Notes: a model not told the origin generated them from the letters alone. Shown: positions 22,155 through 30,792, counted from the first letter of the stretch. The stretch is 39,542 nt of DNA from Lachnospiraceae bacterium UBA3689 (GCA_002371465.1 DFIU01000018.1:101281-140822); one strand, 5' to 3'. Numbers and translations are program-made.

Positions 22155-23330
22155 ATGGATTATGCAGAAGAATCTTTAAAATTACATAAAACCTGGAAAG
22201 GAAAATTTGAAATTACGCCCAGAGTTCCGGTTGATACAAATAAGGACCTGGCTCTGGCTTACACGCCGGGCGTCGCCCAACCCTGTCTGGAAATTCAGAA
22301 AGATCCTGAGAAGAGCTACGAGCTGACCCGGAGATGGAACACCTGCGCCGTTGTAACGGATGGCTCCGCCGTCCTGGGGCTTGGAAATATCGATCCCGAA
22401 GCGGGTATGCCGGTCATGGAGGGCAAGGCGGTCCTTTTCAAGGCGTTTGGCGATGTCGACGCCTTTCCTCTTTGTGTCAAGTCCCAGGACGTTGACACGA
22501 TCGTGGATACCGTCTACCAGATCTCCGGCTCCTTCGGCGGCATCAATCTGGAGGACATCTCCGCTCCCCGCTGTTTTGAGATCGAGCGCAAACTCCAGGC
22601 AAAGTGCGATATCCCGATTTTCCACGACGACCAGCACGGAACAGCCATCATCACACTGGCGGGTCTGATGAACGCCCTTAAGGTTGTCGGCAAGAAGAAG
22701 GAAGAGGTCCGGATCGTCACTTCCGGTGCCGGCGCTGCCGCGATCGCCATCGTCAAGCTCCTGCTCTCCGCCGGTTTTAAAAATGTCATCATGACAGACC
22801 GCAAGGGCGCCATCTACAAGGGTCGTCAGGAGGATATGAACTGGATCAAGGAGGAAATGGCGGAAGAGACCAACCCGGAGGGCAGAAAGGGCAGCCTTGC
22901 CGAAATGCTTGTCGGCGCGGACGTCTTCATCGGGGTCTCCGCTCCCGGTCTTGTTACGACGGAAATGGTCAGCTCCATGAACCGCGACGCCATCATCTTC
23001 GCCTGCGCCAACCCAACTCCGGAAATCTTCCCGGAAGAGGCAAAAAGGGGCGGAGCCGCTGTCATCGCAACCGGTCGTTCCGACTTCCCCAACCAGGTCA
23101 ACAACGTCCTGGTCTTCCCGGGTATGTTCCGCGGCACCTTCGATGCCCGCGCAAAAAAGATCAACGAAGAGATGAAGATGGCTGCGGCAAAGGCTCTTGC
23201 TGCCCTTGTTCCGGACGAGGAGCTGAATGCGGACAACATCCTTCCCAAGGCTTCCGATCCCCGTGTCGGCAAAGCCGTCGCGGACGCCGTCCGTCAGGCT
23301 GCCAAAGATTCCGGCGTCGCCAGAATCTGA
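22155..23330 (+). CDS. NAD(P)-dependent malic enzyme
   Basis: A 391-residue enzyme that decarboxylates malate to pyruvate with NAD(P)+ reduction. Marks in order: LAYTPGVAQPC with the catalytic Tyr, VTDGSAVLGLGNIDPEAGMPVMEGK with the catalytic-region Lys, LEDISAPRCFEIE and IPIFHDDQHGTA for the metal, then the Rossmann part VTSGAGAAAIAI and FACANPTPEI. This is the short bacterial form without the C-terminal phosphotransacetylase-like domain. AAAGGAGG precedes the ATG. It has its own promoter and a terminator. Together with pckA at the right end it connects C4 acids and C3 intermediates. Confidence 0.95.
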   Translation: MDYAEESLKLHKTWKGKFEITPRVPVDTNKDLALAYTPGVAQPCLEIQKDPEKSYELTRRWNTCAVVTDGSAVLGLGNIDPEAGMPVMEGKAVLFKAFGDVDAFPLCVKSQDVDTIVDTVYQISGSFGGINLEDISAPRCFEIERKLQAKCDIPIFHDDQHGTAIITLAGLMNALKVVGKKKEEVRIVTSGAGAAAIAIVKLLLSAGFKNVIMTDRKGAIYKGRQEDMNWIKEEMAEETNPEGRKGSLAEMLVGADVFIGVSAPGLVTTEMVSSMNRDAIIFACANPTPEIFPEEAKRGGAAVIATGRSDFPNQVNNVLVFPGMFRGTFDARAKKINEEMKMAAAKALAALVPDEELNADNILPKASDPRVGKAVADAVRQAAKDSGVARI

Positions 23331-23510
23331 CTGTTTGCACTGCTTCTGTTCCAAGGTAACGTCGTTTCCAGAGAAAAACCTGATACTCTAATACTCTAAA
23401 ATATTTTAAAAAGACTAAAACCTGCTTTGGTGCGCGGTTAACAAAGAAGTTTTTCAGCAGTTTCCTATTCCGAAGAGAAAGTCTTCAGACTCCATACAGA
23501 CAGAAAAATA

Positions 23511-23570
23511 ACCGCTCTTGCATGATGCAATGAAAAAATCCAATTTGCATCGCATGGGCGGTAATTTTTA
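23511..23570. terminator. Terminator between convergent malic enzyme and MBL genes
   Basis: CCGC...GATGCAA pairs with TTGCATC...GCGG (23511-23530 and 23544-23562) with small bulges, followed by AATTTTTA on the plus strand. It serves the plus-strand malic enzyme and possibly also the minus-strand gene ending at 23592. The remaining 180 nt after the malic enzyme stop show nothing I can name. Confidence 0.65.
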
Positions 23571-23591
23571 TAGTTCAATCTCTTATAAATT

Positions 23592-24317
23592 TTAAATTTC
23601 AAACGTCTGTCCGGGCGCGGTGATCGTTTCCACCCGATCCCGGTAAGGCTGGCTTTCCGGCAACTTCTTTAACTGATCGATCACCTGATATTTATCCCAC
23701 ATGTGCATGGGGAAGAGGTGATCCGTGTCGCAGTAGTGCATAAAGTCATCGACCCCCAGATAAAAACGATCCTCCAGCCGCGGGTCCAAAGGCACAAAAG
23801 CCAGATCGAAATGCTGCCCCCGAATCTTCTCCAGCTCGTGGTGGTAGTTCCTGGGCTGGTGGGTATAGTCCTCATCCCAGTACCAGTTGTTGAGATCGCC
23901 GGCATAATAGATATTGACCGGCTCTTCCAAGCCCTGTCCTATCTTCCCATCGATCCCGCCTGCCAGAGCTTTGCAGACGAAAGCCACCCCTTCATCCGTC
24001 GATTTGAGGGTCCTGACCTCGATCAGGTCATCCCCAAAGGTTTCATCCGGTTCCAGATAGATGATATCCCCCTGCCGGTCCTCCTTGGGAACGGCATCTT
24101 TAATGTCAAAGGAGAGCAGAAAGTGAACCCTCTCCACCTTATTCCTTAAGGAAAAGATCTCCTGCGCAAAATGGTCGTGGTGAACATGACTGGAAAAGAC
24201 ATAGAGCGGCAGGTCCCTCCGGATCTGGGGCAGGTCTCCCTTCCAGTAGTCAAAGAGCAGGGTACAGGCCGCAAGTTCCGCCATAAAGCCGCTGTGGTAG
24301 ATATAGGTAATTTTCAT
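23592..24317 (-). CDS. MBL-fold metallo-hydrolase (UlaG-like)
   Basis: A 241-residue protein with MKITYIYHSGFMAEL at the N-terminus and the zinc motif SSHVHHDHF (His44, His46, Asp48, His49), then IYYAGDLNNWYW and FVPLDPR, and a later His in FPMHMWDKY. The pattern fits stand-alone MBL hydrolases of the UlaG/beta-lactamase-like group. Substrate unknown. Its ATG overlaps the stop of the DUF3783 gene by 4 nt, so the two are translationally coupled. Confidence 0.85.
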   Translation of the reverse strand: MKITYIYHSGFMAELAACTLLFDYWKGDLPQIRRDLPLYVFSSHVHHDHFAQEIFSLRNKVERVHFLLSFDIKDAVPKEDRQGDIIYLEPDETFGDDLIEVRTLKSTDEGVAFVCKALAGGIDGKIGQGLEEPVNIYYAGDLNNWYWDEDYTHQPRNYHHELEKIRGQHFDLAFVPLDPRLEDRFYLGVDDFMHYCDTDHLFPMHMWDKYQVIDQLKKLPESQPYRDRVETITAPGQTFEI

Positions 24318-24724
24318 CTTTGCTCTCCCATCATCCGGTGTTCATCCATAAGCTCGTGGCTAAGTCCCAGCGCATTCCACTGGGCATTGACCGGGGTCAG
24401 CATCGCCTTCAGATCATTTTTCGTGATGCCGCAGGTGGGAAAGATTACCAGCAGCTCATCCATTTCCCGGCTGGTCACTCCCGCCATCACAATCATCCTA
24501 ACCGGCAGGTCCGGTCCCTGGTACTCTCCTCTTAAGACAGATGGGACTCCCAGCATCTTAGTTCCCGGTATCCCGGCAGCCTCTCCCAGAGTCCTCAGAT
24601 AGTCCCTCTTCGCGACCGGGACAACTTCGACTCCCATTTTTCGGACCTTAAACGCCAGATTTTCCGCCTGCATGTTTCCATTTCCCTCGGAAAAGCCATA
24701 GAGCAGAATCTTCTTTCCCAGCAT
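24314..24724 (-). CDS. DUF3783-domain protein
   Basis: A 136-residue soluble protein. The C-terminal half (VRMIVMAGVTSREMDELLVIFPTCGITKNDLKAMLTPVN) matches what I know of DUF3783 proteins of Clostridia: a GV(T/S)xxxLDxLL and ALxTPxN pattern. The N-terminal half begins KKILLYGFSEGNG and may bind a ligand. Function unknown. It is the upstream gene of a two-gene unit with the MBL hydrolase. Confidence 0.78.
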   Translation of the reverse strand: MLGKKILLYGFSEGNGNMQAENLAFKVRKMGVEVVPVAKRDYLRTLGEAAGIPGTKMLGVPSVLRGEYQGPDLPVRMIVMAGVTSREMDELLVIFPTCGITKNDLKAMLTPVNAQWNALGLSHELMDEHRMMGEQR

Positions 24725-24882
24725 CCGCTTGCTCCCTTTCTAAAGGGCGAAAATCCTCCCGCCCCGTGATGAAAGGCATTGTACCACGAATCCCTTCTGC
24801 CCGTCATCCGAAAGCTAATGCCAGGTATGAAAAATTCCTATATTTACCTCCCTTTTCTCCTATTGTTCATCTAATTCGTCGA

Positions 24883-24911
24883 TTTACAAACGCTTTCGCC
24901 AACCATACAAT
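24883..24911 (+). promoter_or_regulatory. Promoter abutting the methyltransferase start codon
   Basis: TTTACA (24883-24888), 17-nt spacer, TACAAT (24906-24911). The expected transcription start, about 7 nt downstream, falls at 24918-24919, the A of an ATG, which predicts a leaderless mRNA. Confidence 0.6.
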
Positions 24912-24918
24912 AATGAGT

Positions 24919-25563
24919 ATGAACTCAACGATCAGTTACTACAACTCACACGCATCTGAATACATCGCCGACACAATCGACGTCGATTTTCATGGGACCC
25001 AGGATCATTTTTTGAGCCTGCTCCCCCACTGCGCCAAGATCCTCGATTTCGGCTGCGGGTCCGGTCGTGATATCAAATATTTCCGCTCCCACGGTTTCCG
25101 CGCGGACGGTATCGACGCCTCGGACGAGATGTGCTACCAGGCGTCCTGCTATACCGAGACCAATGTCCGAAAAATGCTCTTTACGGACCTGGTGGACATC
25201 CAGTCCTGGGACGGAATCTGGGCGTGCGCTTCCCTCCTCCACTTAAGTGACCAGGAACTGAGCATCGTGCTGTACAGGATCTCCCAGGCTCTGGTCGACG
25301 GCGGCATTCTCTACGCCTCGTTCCGTTTCGGTGAGAAGCAGGAAGTCCGGGAAGGGCGCTTTTACAACGACATGACTGAGCGCAAATTCCGCCGTGCCAT
25401 GCGAGCCGTCAGGGATCTGACTTTAGAGGAATCCTGGGTTTCTGCCGATGTCAAGCCGGGGCTTGAAGGGGATAAATGGCTGAACCTGATTCTCAGGAAG
25501 CACAGCCGGTCCGAACAAAATCCCCTGCTGACGGCAGCCTATCTGGAGGCGCAGCCGGTATGA
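24919..25563 (+). CDS. Class I SAM-dependent methyltransferase, probably from a leaderless mRNA
   Basis: From ATG 24919 the protein has 214 residues: an N-terminal YYNSHASEYIADT helix, motif I KILDFGCGSGRDIKYF, the acidic motif ADGIDASDEM, motif IV WDGIWACASLLHL and VDGGILYASFRFG. It resembles Methyltransf_11/25 proteins that read as SAM methylases with unknown acceptors. No Shine-Dalgarno sequence precedes either 24919 or the in-frame ATG at 24913, while a near-consensus promoter ends at 24911. Its stop overlaps the start of the next gene (ATGA). Confidence 0.82.
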   Translation: MNSTISYYNSHASEYIADTIDVDFHGTQDHFLSLLPHCAKILDFGCGSGRDIKYFRSHGFRADGIDASDEMCYQASCYTETNVRKMLFTDLVDIQSWDGIWACASLLHLSDQELSIVLYRISQALVDGGILYASFRFGEKQEVREGRFYNDMTERKFRRAMRAVRDLTLEESWVSADVKPGLEGDKWLNLILRKHSRSEQNPLLTAAYLEAQPV

Positions 25564-26051
25564 AAGCATCCGCCGCAAATCCCTATGAAGGCTACAGTCT
25601 CCCCCTCGTCCTGGTCGATCTGGCCCCGGTTCTTTTATTTGCCCTCTCCGCAGGAATCGTAGCACGCCGCTTTTCAAGCAGACTCTTTTCCATCGGCATC
25701 TGCCTGGTCATCGCCGCCGGTCTCTTGAAAGTGATCTGGAAACTGATCGTGACGGTCTCCCACCGGGACATCCGGATCTTAAGCCGCCAGCTTCGCTACC
25801 TGATGCCAGCCGGATTTTTCCTGACCTTGATAGGAATTCTCGTAAAATTCCGCCGGATTTCCTGGTCGGCTCTCTTTGCAGGCATCCTGTCCTTTCCGGC
25901 TGTCCTCTTCTTCATCCTGGGTCTGATCGGAATTTGTTTCATGGTTTCCTTCGCCCGCAAGGCAGGTGAAACAACCTCCGAAGTCTGGAAGGAAGAGCTG
26001 ACAAACTCTGCCGCCCAGCTGATGTTTTTAATCGGCATACTCACGATCTGA
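25560..26051 (+). CDS. Small integral membrane protein of unknown function
   Basis: A 163-residue protein with four predicted membrane helices, around LVLVDLAPVLLFALSAGIVA, IGICLVIAAGLLKVIWKLIV, MPAGFFLTLIGILV and LFAGILSFPAVLFFILGLIG. The loop between helices 2 and 3 is basic. I recognise no family. The ATG overlaps the methyltransferase stop by 4 nt, so it is coupled to that gene; a role in the same pathway (for example a membrane-bound acceptor) is speculation. Its last codons form one arm of a terminator. Confidence 0.75.
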   Translation: MKASAANPYEGYSLPLVLVDLAPVLLFALSAGIVARRFSSRLFSIGICLVIAAGLLKVIWKLIVTVSHRDIRILSRQLRYLMPAGFFLTLIGILVKFRRISWSALFAGILSFPAVLFFILGLIGICFMVSFARKAGETTSEVWKEELTNSAAQLMFLIGILTI

Positions 26052-26065
26052 GGATGCCGATTTTT
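26030..26065 (+). terminator. Terminator overlapping the 3' end of the membrane protein gene
   Basis: AATCGGCAT (26030-26038) and ATGCCGATT (26054-26062) pair perfectly, with an inner CTCA/TGAG, and are followed by TTT. The stop codon (26049-26051) lies in the inner stem. Confidence 0.75.
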
Positions 26066-26140
26066 CGCTTCTCAAAGATTTTATCCCATCAAGTTCCTGC
26101 AATTTTCTTCCTATCAGCAGGAAGAACCATGATGCTCTGA

Positions 26141-26160
26141 TCTTTATCAGCTGATAAAGA
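26141..26160. repeat. 20-bp perfect palindrome at the end of the DUF1295 gene
   Basis: TCTTTATCAG followed directly by CTGATAAAGA. The TGA stop of the minus-strand gene (26147-26149) lies inside. A second small hairpin (CTTCCT/AGGAAG, 26108-26125) follows downstream on the minus strand. Together they may end that transcript. Confidence 0.55.
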
Positions 26161-26953
26161 ATCCTGCATCCTTCAAATGATAGAGGGGAATGAAGGGCAG
26201 AAGGATCGGTGTCTTAGCCGTATACGCCTGAAATTCCGGGTCAGACCCGTAGTTCTTCTCCTGCCGGATATCGAGCCGCCTTGCACTGCCGAACATGATG
26301 TAGAGAATCCCCAGCCAGCCGACCAGAACGACCAGCCACTGCCAGCCCCGGACCGACCCGAAAGAAGAAAGAAAGACCGCTGTCCAGAACAGCATCTCAC
26401 CCAGATAGTTGGGGCAGCGGACCAGCTTGAAGACACCCGTGTCGCAGAAACGATGCGGGTTCTTTTTCTTAAAAGCGCTTTTGGTTGCATCCGCCAGACT
26501 CTCCAGGACCAGCGCGCAGATCATCAGAACAGCCCCGACCGCTGCCGACCAGTTTTTGCTGTCTCCATTGGCACCGCGGTATAAAACGGGAGAGACCTCC
26601 ATCACATAGAGCAGGCAGACCGAAATCCAGGTCCCCAGCTTGGCAAGCAAGGGAGCCTGAGCATCCCCTCGAACCTGCTGAAAGACCTTGCGGTAGGATG
26701 CGCTCTTAATCTCCCTCAGCAGCAAAAATCCGCCTAACCGGATGCCGTAGACCATAAACAGGACACATTGGAGGGCAGCGAAAAAGCCGTAGGTCCTGTG
26801 ATAGATGACCAGCAGGGCGGCGCCCGATGCGCAGACCGCAAAGCCATAGCCGATGGAAATAAAATAGACCAGCTTGTAAAAACCGACGCAGCTTACAAGC
26901 AGACACAGTACCAGTAAGATCCAGATCTGAACCGGAAATACAACTCCCTGCAT
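26147..26953 (-). CDS. DUF1295-family membrane protein (steroid 5-alpha-reductase-like fold)
   Basis: A 268-residue multi-pass protein with about six helices. The C-terminal half FCDTGVFKLVRCPNYLGEMLFWTAVFL holds the R-x-PNY-x-GE motif that binds NADPH or SAM in the DUF1295/isoprenylcysteine methyltransferase superfamily, and FGSARRLDIRQEKNYG lies near the end. The family includes steroid and fatty-aldehyde reductases and small-molecule methylases; the bacterial substrate is unknown. ATG 26953 is preferred because GGGAGG lies 5 nt upstream. Confidence 0.85.
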   Translation of the reverse strand: MQGVVFPVQIWILLVLCLLVSCVGFYKLVYFISIGYGFAVCASGAALLVIYHRTYGFFAALQCVLFMVYGIRLGGFLLLREIKSASYRKVFQQVRGDAQAPLLAKLGTWISVCLLYVMEVSPVLYRGANGDSKNWSAAVGAVLMICALVLESLADATKSAFKKKNPHRFCDTGVFKLVRCPNYLGEMLFWTAVFLSSFGSVRGWQWLVVLVGWLGILYIMFGSARRLDIRQEKNYGSDPEFQAYTAKTPILLPFIPLYHLKDAGFFIS

Positions 26954-27147
26954 GATAACCTCCCTGTTCCCCATATTATAGAGAGGGAAACATAAAAAAC
27001 CCGCTTATACAGTTCCTATCCATATTCTATCAAAAATTCTAAATTTCAGGGAACTGCATTTCCATATTCAGTTTCCGTCTTTTGTCTACTTCTTTTAGAA
27101 ATTATGCCCGCTTTTTACCTATATCTAACCTGTTTTTCGTGAAAGTG

Positions 27148-27156
27148 TGATAAAAT
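27148..27156 (+). promoter_or_regulatory. Extended -10 promoter of glgC-glgD
   Basis: TGATAAAAT (TGn plus TAAAAT), 57 nt upstream of the glgC ATG. No strong -35. Confidence 0.45.
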
Positions 27157-27213
27157 ATCTGTAACCTGAATTTCGGCATTTTTGATCTAAAAAACAGAAA
27201 GAGAGGCTTTACT

Positions 27214-28350
27214 ATGAGTCAAAACATGTTAGCCATGATCCTTGCCGGAGGACGCGGGAGCCGCTTGAAGGACCTGACCAATAAGGTCGCGAAACCGGCT
27301 GTTTCTTTCGGCGGCAAGTACCGCATTGTAGATTTCCCGCTCAGCAACTGCGCAAACAGCGGAATTGATGTCGTCGGAGTTCTGACCCAGTATGAATCCG
27401 TACTTCTGAACAGCTACGTCGCCGCCGGTCGCCGCTGGGGTCTGGATTCAAAAGACAGCGGTGTGTTTGTCCTTCCCCCCCGGGAAAAGGCCGATGAAAG
27501 ACTGAATGTCTATCGAGGAACCGCGGACGCCATTTCCCAGAATATTGATTTTATCGACAGCTATGAGCCGGAATATCTGCTGATCCTTTCCGGTGACCAC
27601 ATCTATAAGATGGATTACGACGCCATGCTGACCTATCACAAAGAGCGCGGGGCGAATCTGACAGTTGCCGTCATCCCGGTTCCGATGAAGGAGGCCAGCC
27701 GTTTCGGTATCATGAATACCGATGAGGAAGGCAATATTGTGGAATTTGAGGAAAAGCCGGCTCAGCCCAAGAGCAATCTGGCCTCCATGGGGATCTACAT
27801 CTTCACCTGGAAGGATCTTCGCAGGGCCCTGGTCGCCGATATGAGAGCTTCCGACTCCAGTCATGACTTCGGAAAAGACATCATTCCTGCTTTTCTTGCG
27901 GACGGCAAGAAACTGGTCGCCTACAAGTTCCAGGGATATTGGAAGGATGTTGGAACTATTGACTCTCTCTGGGAAGCCAACATGGACCTGCTGGATGACA
28001 GAGGGGAATTGAATATGAACGATACTTCCTGGAAGATCTATACGGATGACGCTTCCGCCCTGCCTCAGTACATCGGCCCGGATACACAGGTTGACCATGC
28101 CTATATCACGCAGGGCGCTGTCGTCCTGGGCGATGTCAGACATTCCGTCCTCTCGACGGGAGTCGTCGTTGAGGAAGGGGCAAAAGTCATCGACTCCGTG
28201 CTTCTTCCGGGAGTTCGCGTTGAGGCCGGAGCCAAAGTCACCCGTGCTCTGGTTGCCGAGAACATCACCATCGGCAAGGGGGCTGTTGTCGGAGATGCCG
28301 GCAGTGAAAACATTACACTGGTTGCAAAACGTGTGAAAGGGGTAGAGTAA
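27214..28350 (+). CDS. glgC: Glucose-1-phosphate adenylyltransferase, catalytic subunit
   Basis: GlgC makes ADP-glucose from ATP and glucose-1-phosphate, the committed step of glycogen synthesis. The 378-residue product has MILAGGRGSRLKDLTNKVAKPAVSFGGKYRIVDF (read as AGGRGSRL and KPAVSFGGKYRIVDF), the ATP-binding and allosteric N-terminus, the catalytic GDHIYKMDYD, EFEEKP and GYWKDVGTIDSLWEANMDLL, then a left-handed beta-helix domain with hexapeptide repeats. Length is typical of Firmicutes GlgC. It is followed after 1 nt by glgD, the regulatory partner of the hetero-oligomer known from Bacillus-type operons. glgA and glgB are not in the window. Confidence 0.96.
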   Translation: MSQNMLAMILAGGRGSRLKDLTNKVAKPAVSFGGKYRIVDFPLSNCANSGIDVVGVLTQYESVLLNSYVAAGRRWGLDSKDSGVFVLPPREKADERLNVYRGTADAISQNIDFIDSYEPEYLLILSGDHIYKMDYDAMLTYHKERGANLTVAVIPVPMKEASRFGIMNTDEEGNIVEFEEKPAQPKSNLASMGIYIFTWKDLRRALVADMRASDSSHDFGKDIIPAFLADGKKLVAYKFQGYWKDVGTIDSLWEANMDLLDDRGELNMNDTSWKIYTDDASALPQYIGPDTQVDHAYITQGAVVLGDVRHSVLSTGVVVEEGAKVIDSVLLPGVRVEAGAKVTRALVAENITIGKGAVVGDAGSENITLVAKRVKGVE

Positions 28351-28351
28351 T

Positions 28352-29467
28352 ATGGCAAAGATATTTGGTATTGTTGCTTCATCGGCTCCATTCATTAAGG
28401 TCGAGGGAATGCAGGATTATCGTCCGATCGCAGCATTCTCCTTCATCGGGAGATACCGCATTGTTGACTTTCCGATTTCCAATATGAGCAACAGCGACAT
28501 TGACTACATTCAGGTCTATATGGGAAATAAGCCCCGCTCCCTTACCGAGCATCTGGGAAGCGGACGAACCTTTAATATCAATTCCAAACGGGGAAAGCTG
28601 CAGATGCTCTTCCCCCAGGGCAGCTCCGTCAATGAGATCTACAACACGGATATTTCCGCCTACATGGAAAATCTGGAGATCATCCAGCGTATGCACCAGG
28701 ACTACGTCGTCATCGCGCCGTCTTATATGATCTACACTCAGAATTACGCCGACCTGGTAGAGGAACACATCTCCTCCGGTGCCGACATCACCCTTTTGTA
28801 CCACAGGGTTGACAACGCCAAGGAAGCCTTCCTCAACTGCTTCATCTTAAACCTCAACCGGCAGAAGGGAGTTATTTCCCTTGAGAAAAATATCGGCAAG
28901 GCCAAAAACCGGGACATCTTCATGGATACCTATGTTATGAAGAAGGACCTCTTTATCCAACTGGTCCAGGAGGCGAAAAAAGAATCCTCCATGTTCACAC
29001 TGGCGGATATTGTCAGTGCTTCCGCAGCCGATCTTGACATACGGGGCGTCGCCCACCGCGGCTACTTCGCGGCTGTCACCGATTTTAAGAGCTACTTCGA
29101 TGCCAACCTTGCCCTTTTGGATCACAAGCTCGCGGAGAATCTGTTCCGTCCGGACTGGACGATCTACACCAGGACGACAGATTCCTGCCCGACAACCTAT
29201 TGTACAGGGGCATCCGTCAAAAATTCAATCGTATCAAACGGCTGTCTGATCCAAGGTATCGTTGAAAACTCCGTCATCGGCAGGGGTGTCACGATTGAAA
29301 AAGGAGCTGTCGTCCGCAACAGTGTGATCCTGTCCTATGCCCAGATCGGACCGGATGTCCATATCGAAGGGCAGGTCGTGGATAAATGGGCAAAGGTAAT
29401 CCGTGCCAAAGAAATCATCGCTGATCCCGCAGCGCCGGGCTATATCCGCAGAAGCGATAACCTCTAA
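28352..29467 (+). CDS. glgD: Glucose-1-phosphate adenylyltransferase, GlgD subunit
   Basis: The 371-residue product is homologous to GlgC in overall layout (RPIAAFSFIGRYRIVDFPISNMSNS, then a C-terminal beta-helix) but lacks the AGGxGxRL catalytic loop, which is replaced by VASSAPFIKVEG. This is the mark of GlgD, the non-catalytic subunit that raises GlgC activity. Its start lies 1 nt after the glgC stop with a GGGG-type box inside the glgC end, so stoichiometric coupled expression is likely. Confidence 0.95.
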   Translation: MAKIFGIVASSAPFIKVEGMQDYRPIAAFSFIGRYRIVDFPISNMSNSDIDYIQVYMGNKPRSLTEHLGSGRTFNINSKRGKLQMLFPQGSSVNEIYNTDISAYMENLEIIQRMHQDYVVIAPSYMIYTQNYADLVEEHISSGADITLLYHRVDNAKEAFLNCFILNLNRQKGVISLEKNIGKAKNRDIFMDTYVMKKDLFIQLVQEAKKESSMFTLADIVSASAADLDIRGVAHRGYFAAVTDFKSYFDANLALLDHKLAENLFRPDWTIYTRTTDSCPTTYCTGASVKNSIVSNGCLIQGIVENSVIGRGVTIEKGAVVRNSVILSYAQIGPDVHIEGQVVDKWAKVIRAKEIIADPAAPGYIRRSDNL

Positions 29468-29494
29468 AATAAAATGAGAAAGGATTTTCAAGAA

Positions 29495-29797
29495 ATGGTC
29501 AAACATGTCATCCTATGGCAGTTAAAAGAAGAACTCTCACCGGAAGAAAAGAGCCAGGTAAAGGCGGACATCAAGGAGGGGCTTGAAAGTCTGGTCGGCA
29601 AAGTACCGGGCTTAAAAGAAGTCCATGTCTACATCGACGGACTTGCCACTTCCAATGCGGACGTCATGTTGGACACGACGCTTGAGAGCAAAGCTGCCCT
29701 GGCAGCCTATGCGGTTCATCCCGCCCATGTTGCGGTTGCCGATACGAAGGTCCGTCCCTATACCCGAACCCGCACCTGCATGGATTTTGAAATCTGA
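29495..29797 (+). CDS. Dabb (stress-responsive alpha/beta barrel) domain protein
   Basis: A 100-residue protein starting MVKHVILWQLKEELSPEEK, with LKEVHVYIDG and the C-terminal YAVHPAHVAVADTKVRPYTRTRTCMDFEI, the dimeric ferredoxin-like Dabb pattern (HPxHxxVxxxxxP). Function in most bacteria is unknown. ATG 29495 is chosen over 29474, since AAAGGA lies upstream of the former. It sits 27 nt after glgD and before a strong terminator, so it probably belongs to the glycogen operon. Confidence 0.88.
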   Translation: MVKHVILWQLKEELSPEEKSQVKADIKEGLESLVGKVPGLKEVHVYIDGLATSNADVMLDTTLESKAALAAYAVHPAHVAVADTKVRPYTRTRTCMDFEI

Positions 29798-29803
29798 TCA
29801 GCA

Positions 29804-29841
29804 AAAAGGGCAAGCATCCGTAATTTGATGCTTGCCCTTTT
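29804..29841 (+). terminator. Terminator of the glgC-glgD-Dabb operon
   Basis: A perfect 15-bp stem AAAAGGGCAAGCATC / GATGCTTGCCCTTTT (29804-29818 and 29827-29841) with an 8-nt loop and T-rich 3' arm. Confidence 0.9.
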
Positions 29842-29964
29842 ACTTGAGACTTATTTTGTCTGAGGCTTTGCATGATTTATGTATCCCGTTCAATCGGTCT
29901 TACCATAAAAACTCCTTCATTTAACATCCTCTTGCAGGTCAGTCTTTGCCATCAGTTTATCTGT

Positions 29965-29979
29965 ACTGAGTCACTCAGT
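29965..29979. repeat. Short perfect dyad ACTGAGT-C-ACTCAGT
   Basis: Seven-bp arms with one central base, 34 nt past the stop of the PAP2-like gene on its downstream side. There is no T-tract on either strand; significance unknown. Confidence 0.35.
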
Positions 29980-30012
29980 TTCTCCAGACACAGTTTATTT
30001 CTGACTTTATTC

Positions 30013-30471
30013 TTAGAAAATAATCAGGCAGACCAGACAAGCTGCTGCAATTCCAATCAAAAAGCCGGTGATGATCTCCGGGACCGTGTGCCCCATCTTC
30101 TCATCGAGGGATTTGTCGAAGTAGGGGGCCCGTCCCTCTTCCAGATCCTTTTGGCGCATCCGGTTTAAAATTCTCGCTTCCAGCCCCGTCTCGTAACGGA
30201 CTCCCATGGCGTCATACATGACAATCATGGCAAGAAAGAAGGCGATAGCAAATTCCGTACTGTTCCAACCATTTGTCAGAGCTGCCCCGACGGCAAGACC
30301 GGTCACCGTAGCGGAATGGGTACTGGGCATTCCGCCTCCTCCGGCTAACCTTTTAGCGGAAAACCCATTTTTTACCGTCTCCATGATAATCTTCAGTACC
30401 TGGGCGATCAGCCAGCCCGCAAAGGCGGAGAGCAGTACATGATTATTGACTAGGTCCATCAGGATCTGCAT
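30013..30471 (-). CDS. Divergent PAP2 family protein (DUF212, acid-phosphatase/haloperoxidase-related)
   Basis: A 152-residue membrane protein with four hydrophobic helices. Signature stretches are QVLKIIMETVKNG, GGGGMPSTHSATVTGLAV (the PSTHSA histidine loop) and MYDAMGVRYETG. The family resembles PAP2 phosphatases but lacks the complete lipid-phosphatase triad, and its role is unsettled. The gene lies 2 nt after the 69-codon ORF upstream, so the two form an operon. Confidence 0.88.
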   Translation of the reverse strand: MQILMDLVNNHVLLSAFAGWLIAQVLKIIMETVKNGFSAKRLAGGGGMPSTHSATVTGLAVGAALTNGWNSTEFAIAFFLAMIVMYDAMGVRYETGLEARILNRMRQKDLEEGRAPYFDKSLDEKMGHTVPEIITGFLIGIAAACLVCLIIF

Positions 30472-30473
30472 GA

Positions 30474-30683
30474 TTAATCCTGTCCCTCCCCTTCAATCGG
30501 AATCTCCTCCGCCGGATGTTCCGGATTCAGATTTTTGCGAAAGCGCAGATCATCCAGGTTCTTTAAAACCAGGTCCCGCACCGCGATCCCCTTCTTTTTC
30601 AGATAAGCCCGATGGGTCAATACGGCATCCGTCACGCCGATTGCTACCGCCGCACCGATCAGAACTTTTTCGACTTTTCTCAT
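30474..30683 (-). CDS. Small protein of unknown function (69 aa)
   Basis: A basic N-terminal half with one weakly hydrophobic segment (VLIGAAVAIGVTDAVL) and an acidic tail (HPAEEIPIEGEGQD). No family recognised. Evidence for a gene: a purine-rich box before the ATG and a 2-nt junction to the PAP2-like gene. Confidence 0.6.
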   Translation of the reverse strand: MRKVEKVLIGAAVAIGVTDAVLTHRAYLKKKGIAVRDLVLKNLDDLRFRKNLNPEHPAEEIPIEGEGQD

Positions 30684-30792
30684 CTTCGTCCTCTCTTTCC
30701 TAAAAATGCGAATATGCCCAGTATACCACTAAGAGACAGTTCAGGGCACGAATCCTCAAAGTTCTTTTAAACAAGATTGAGCTGCTCCGCTT

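Noticed and set aside
22182..23354. A 390-codon open frame on the minus strand
   Set aside because: It mirrors the malic enzyme gene codon for codon; no ribosome binding site and no recognisable domain. GC-rich codon use opens antisense frames here.
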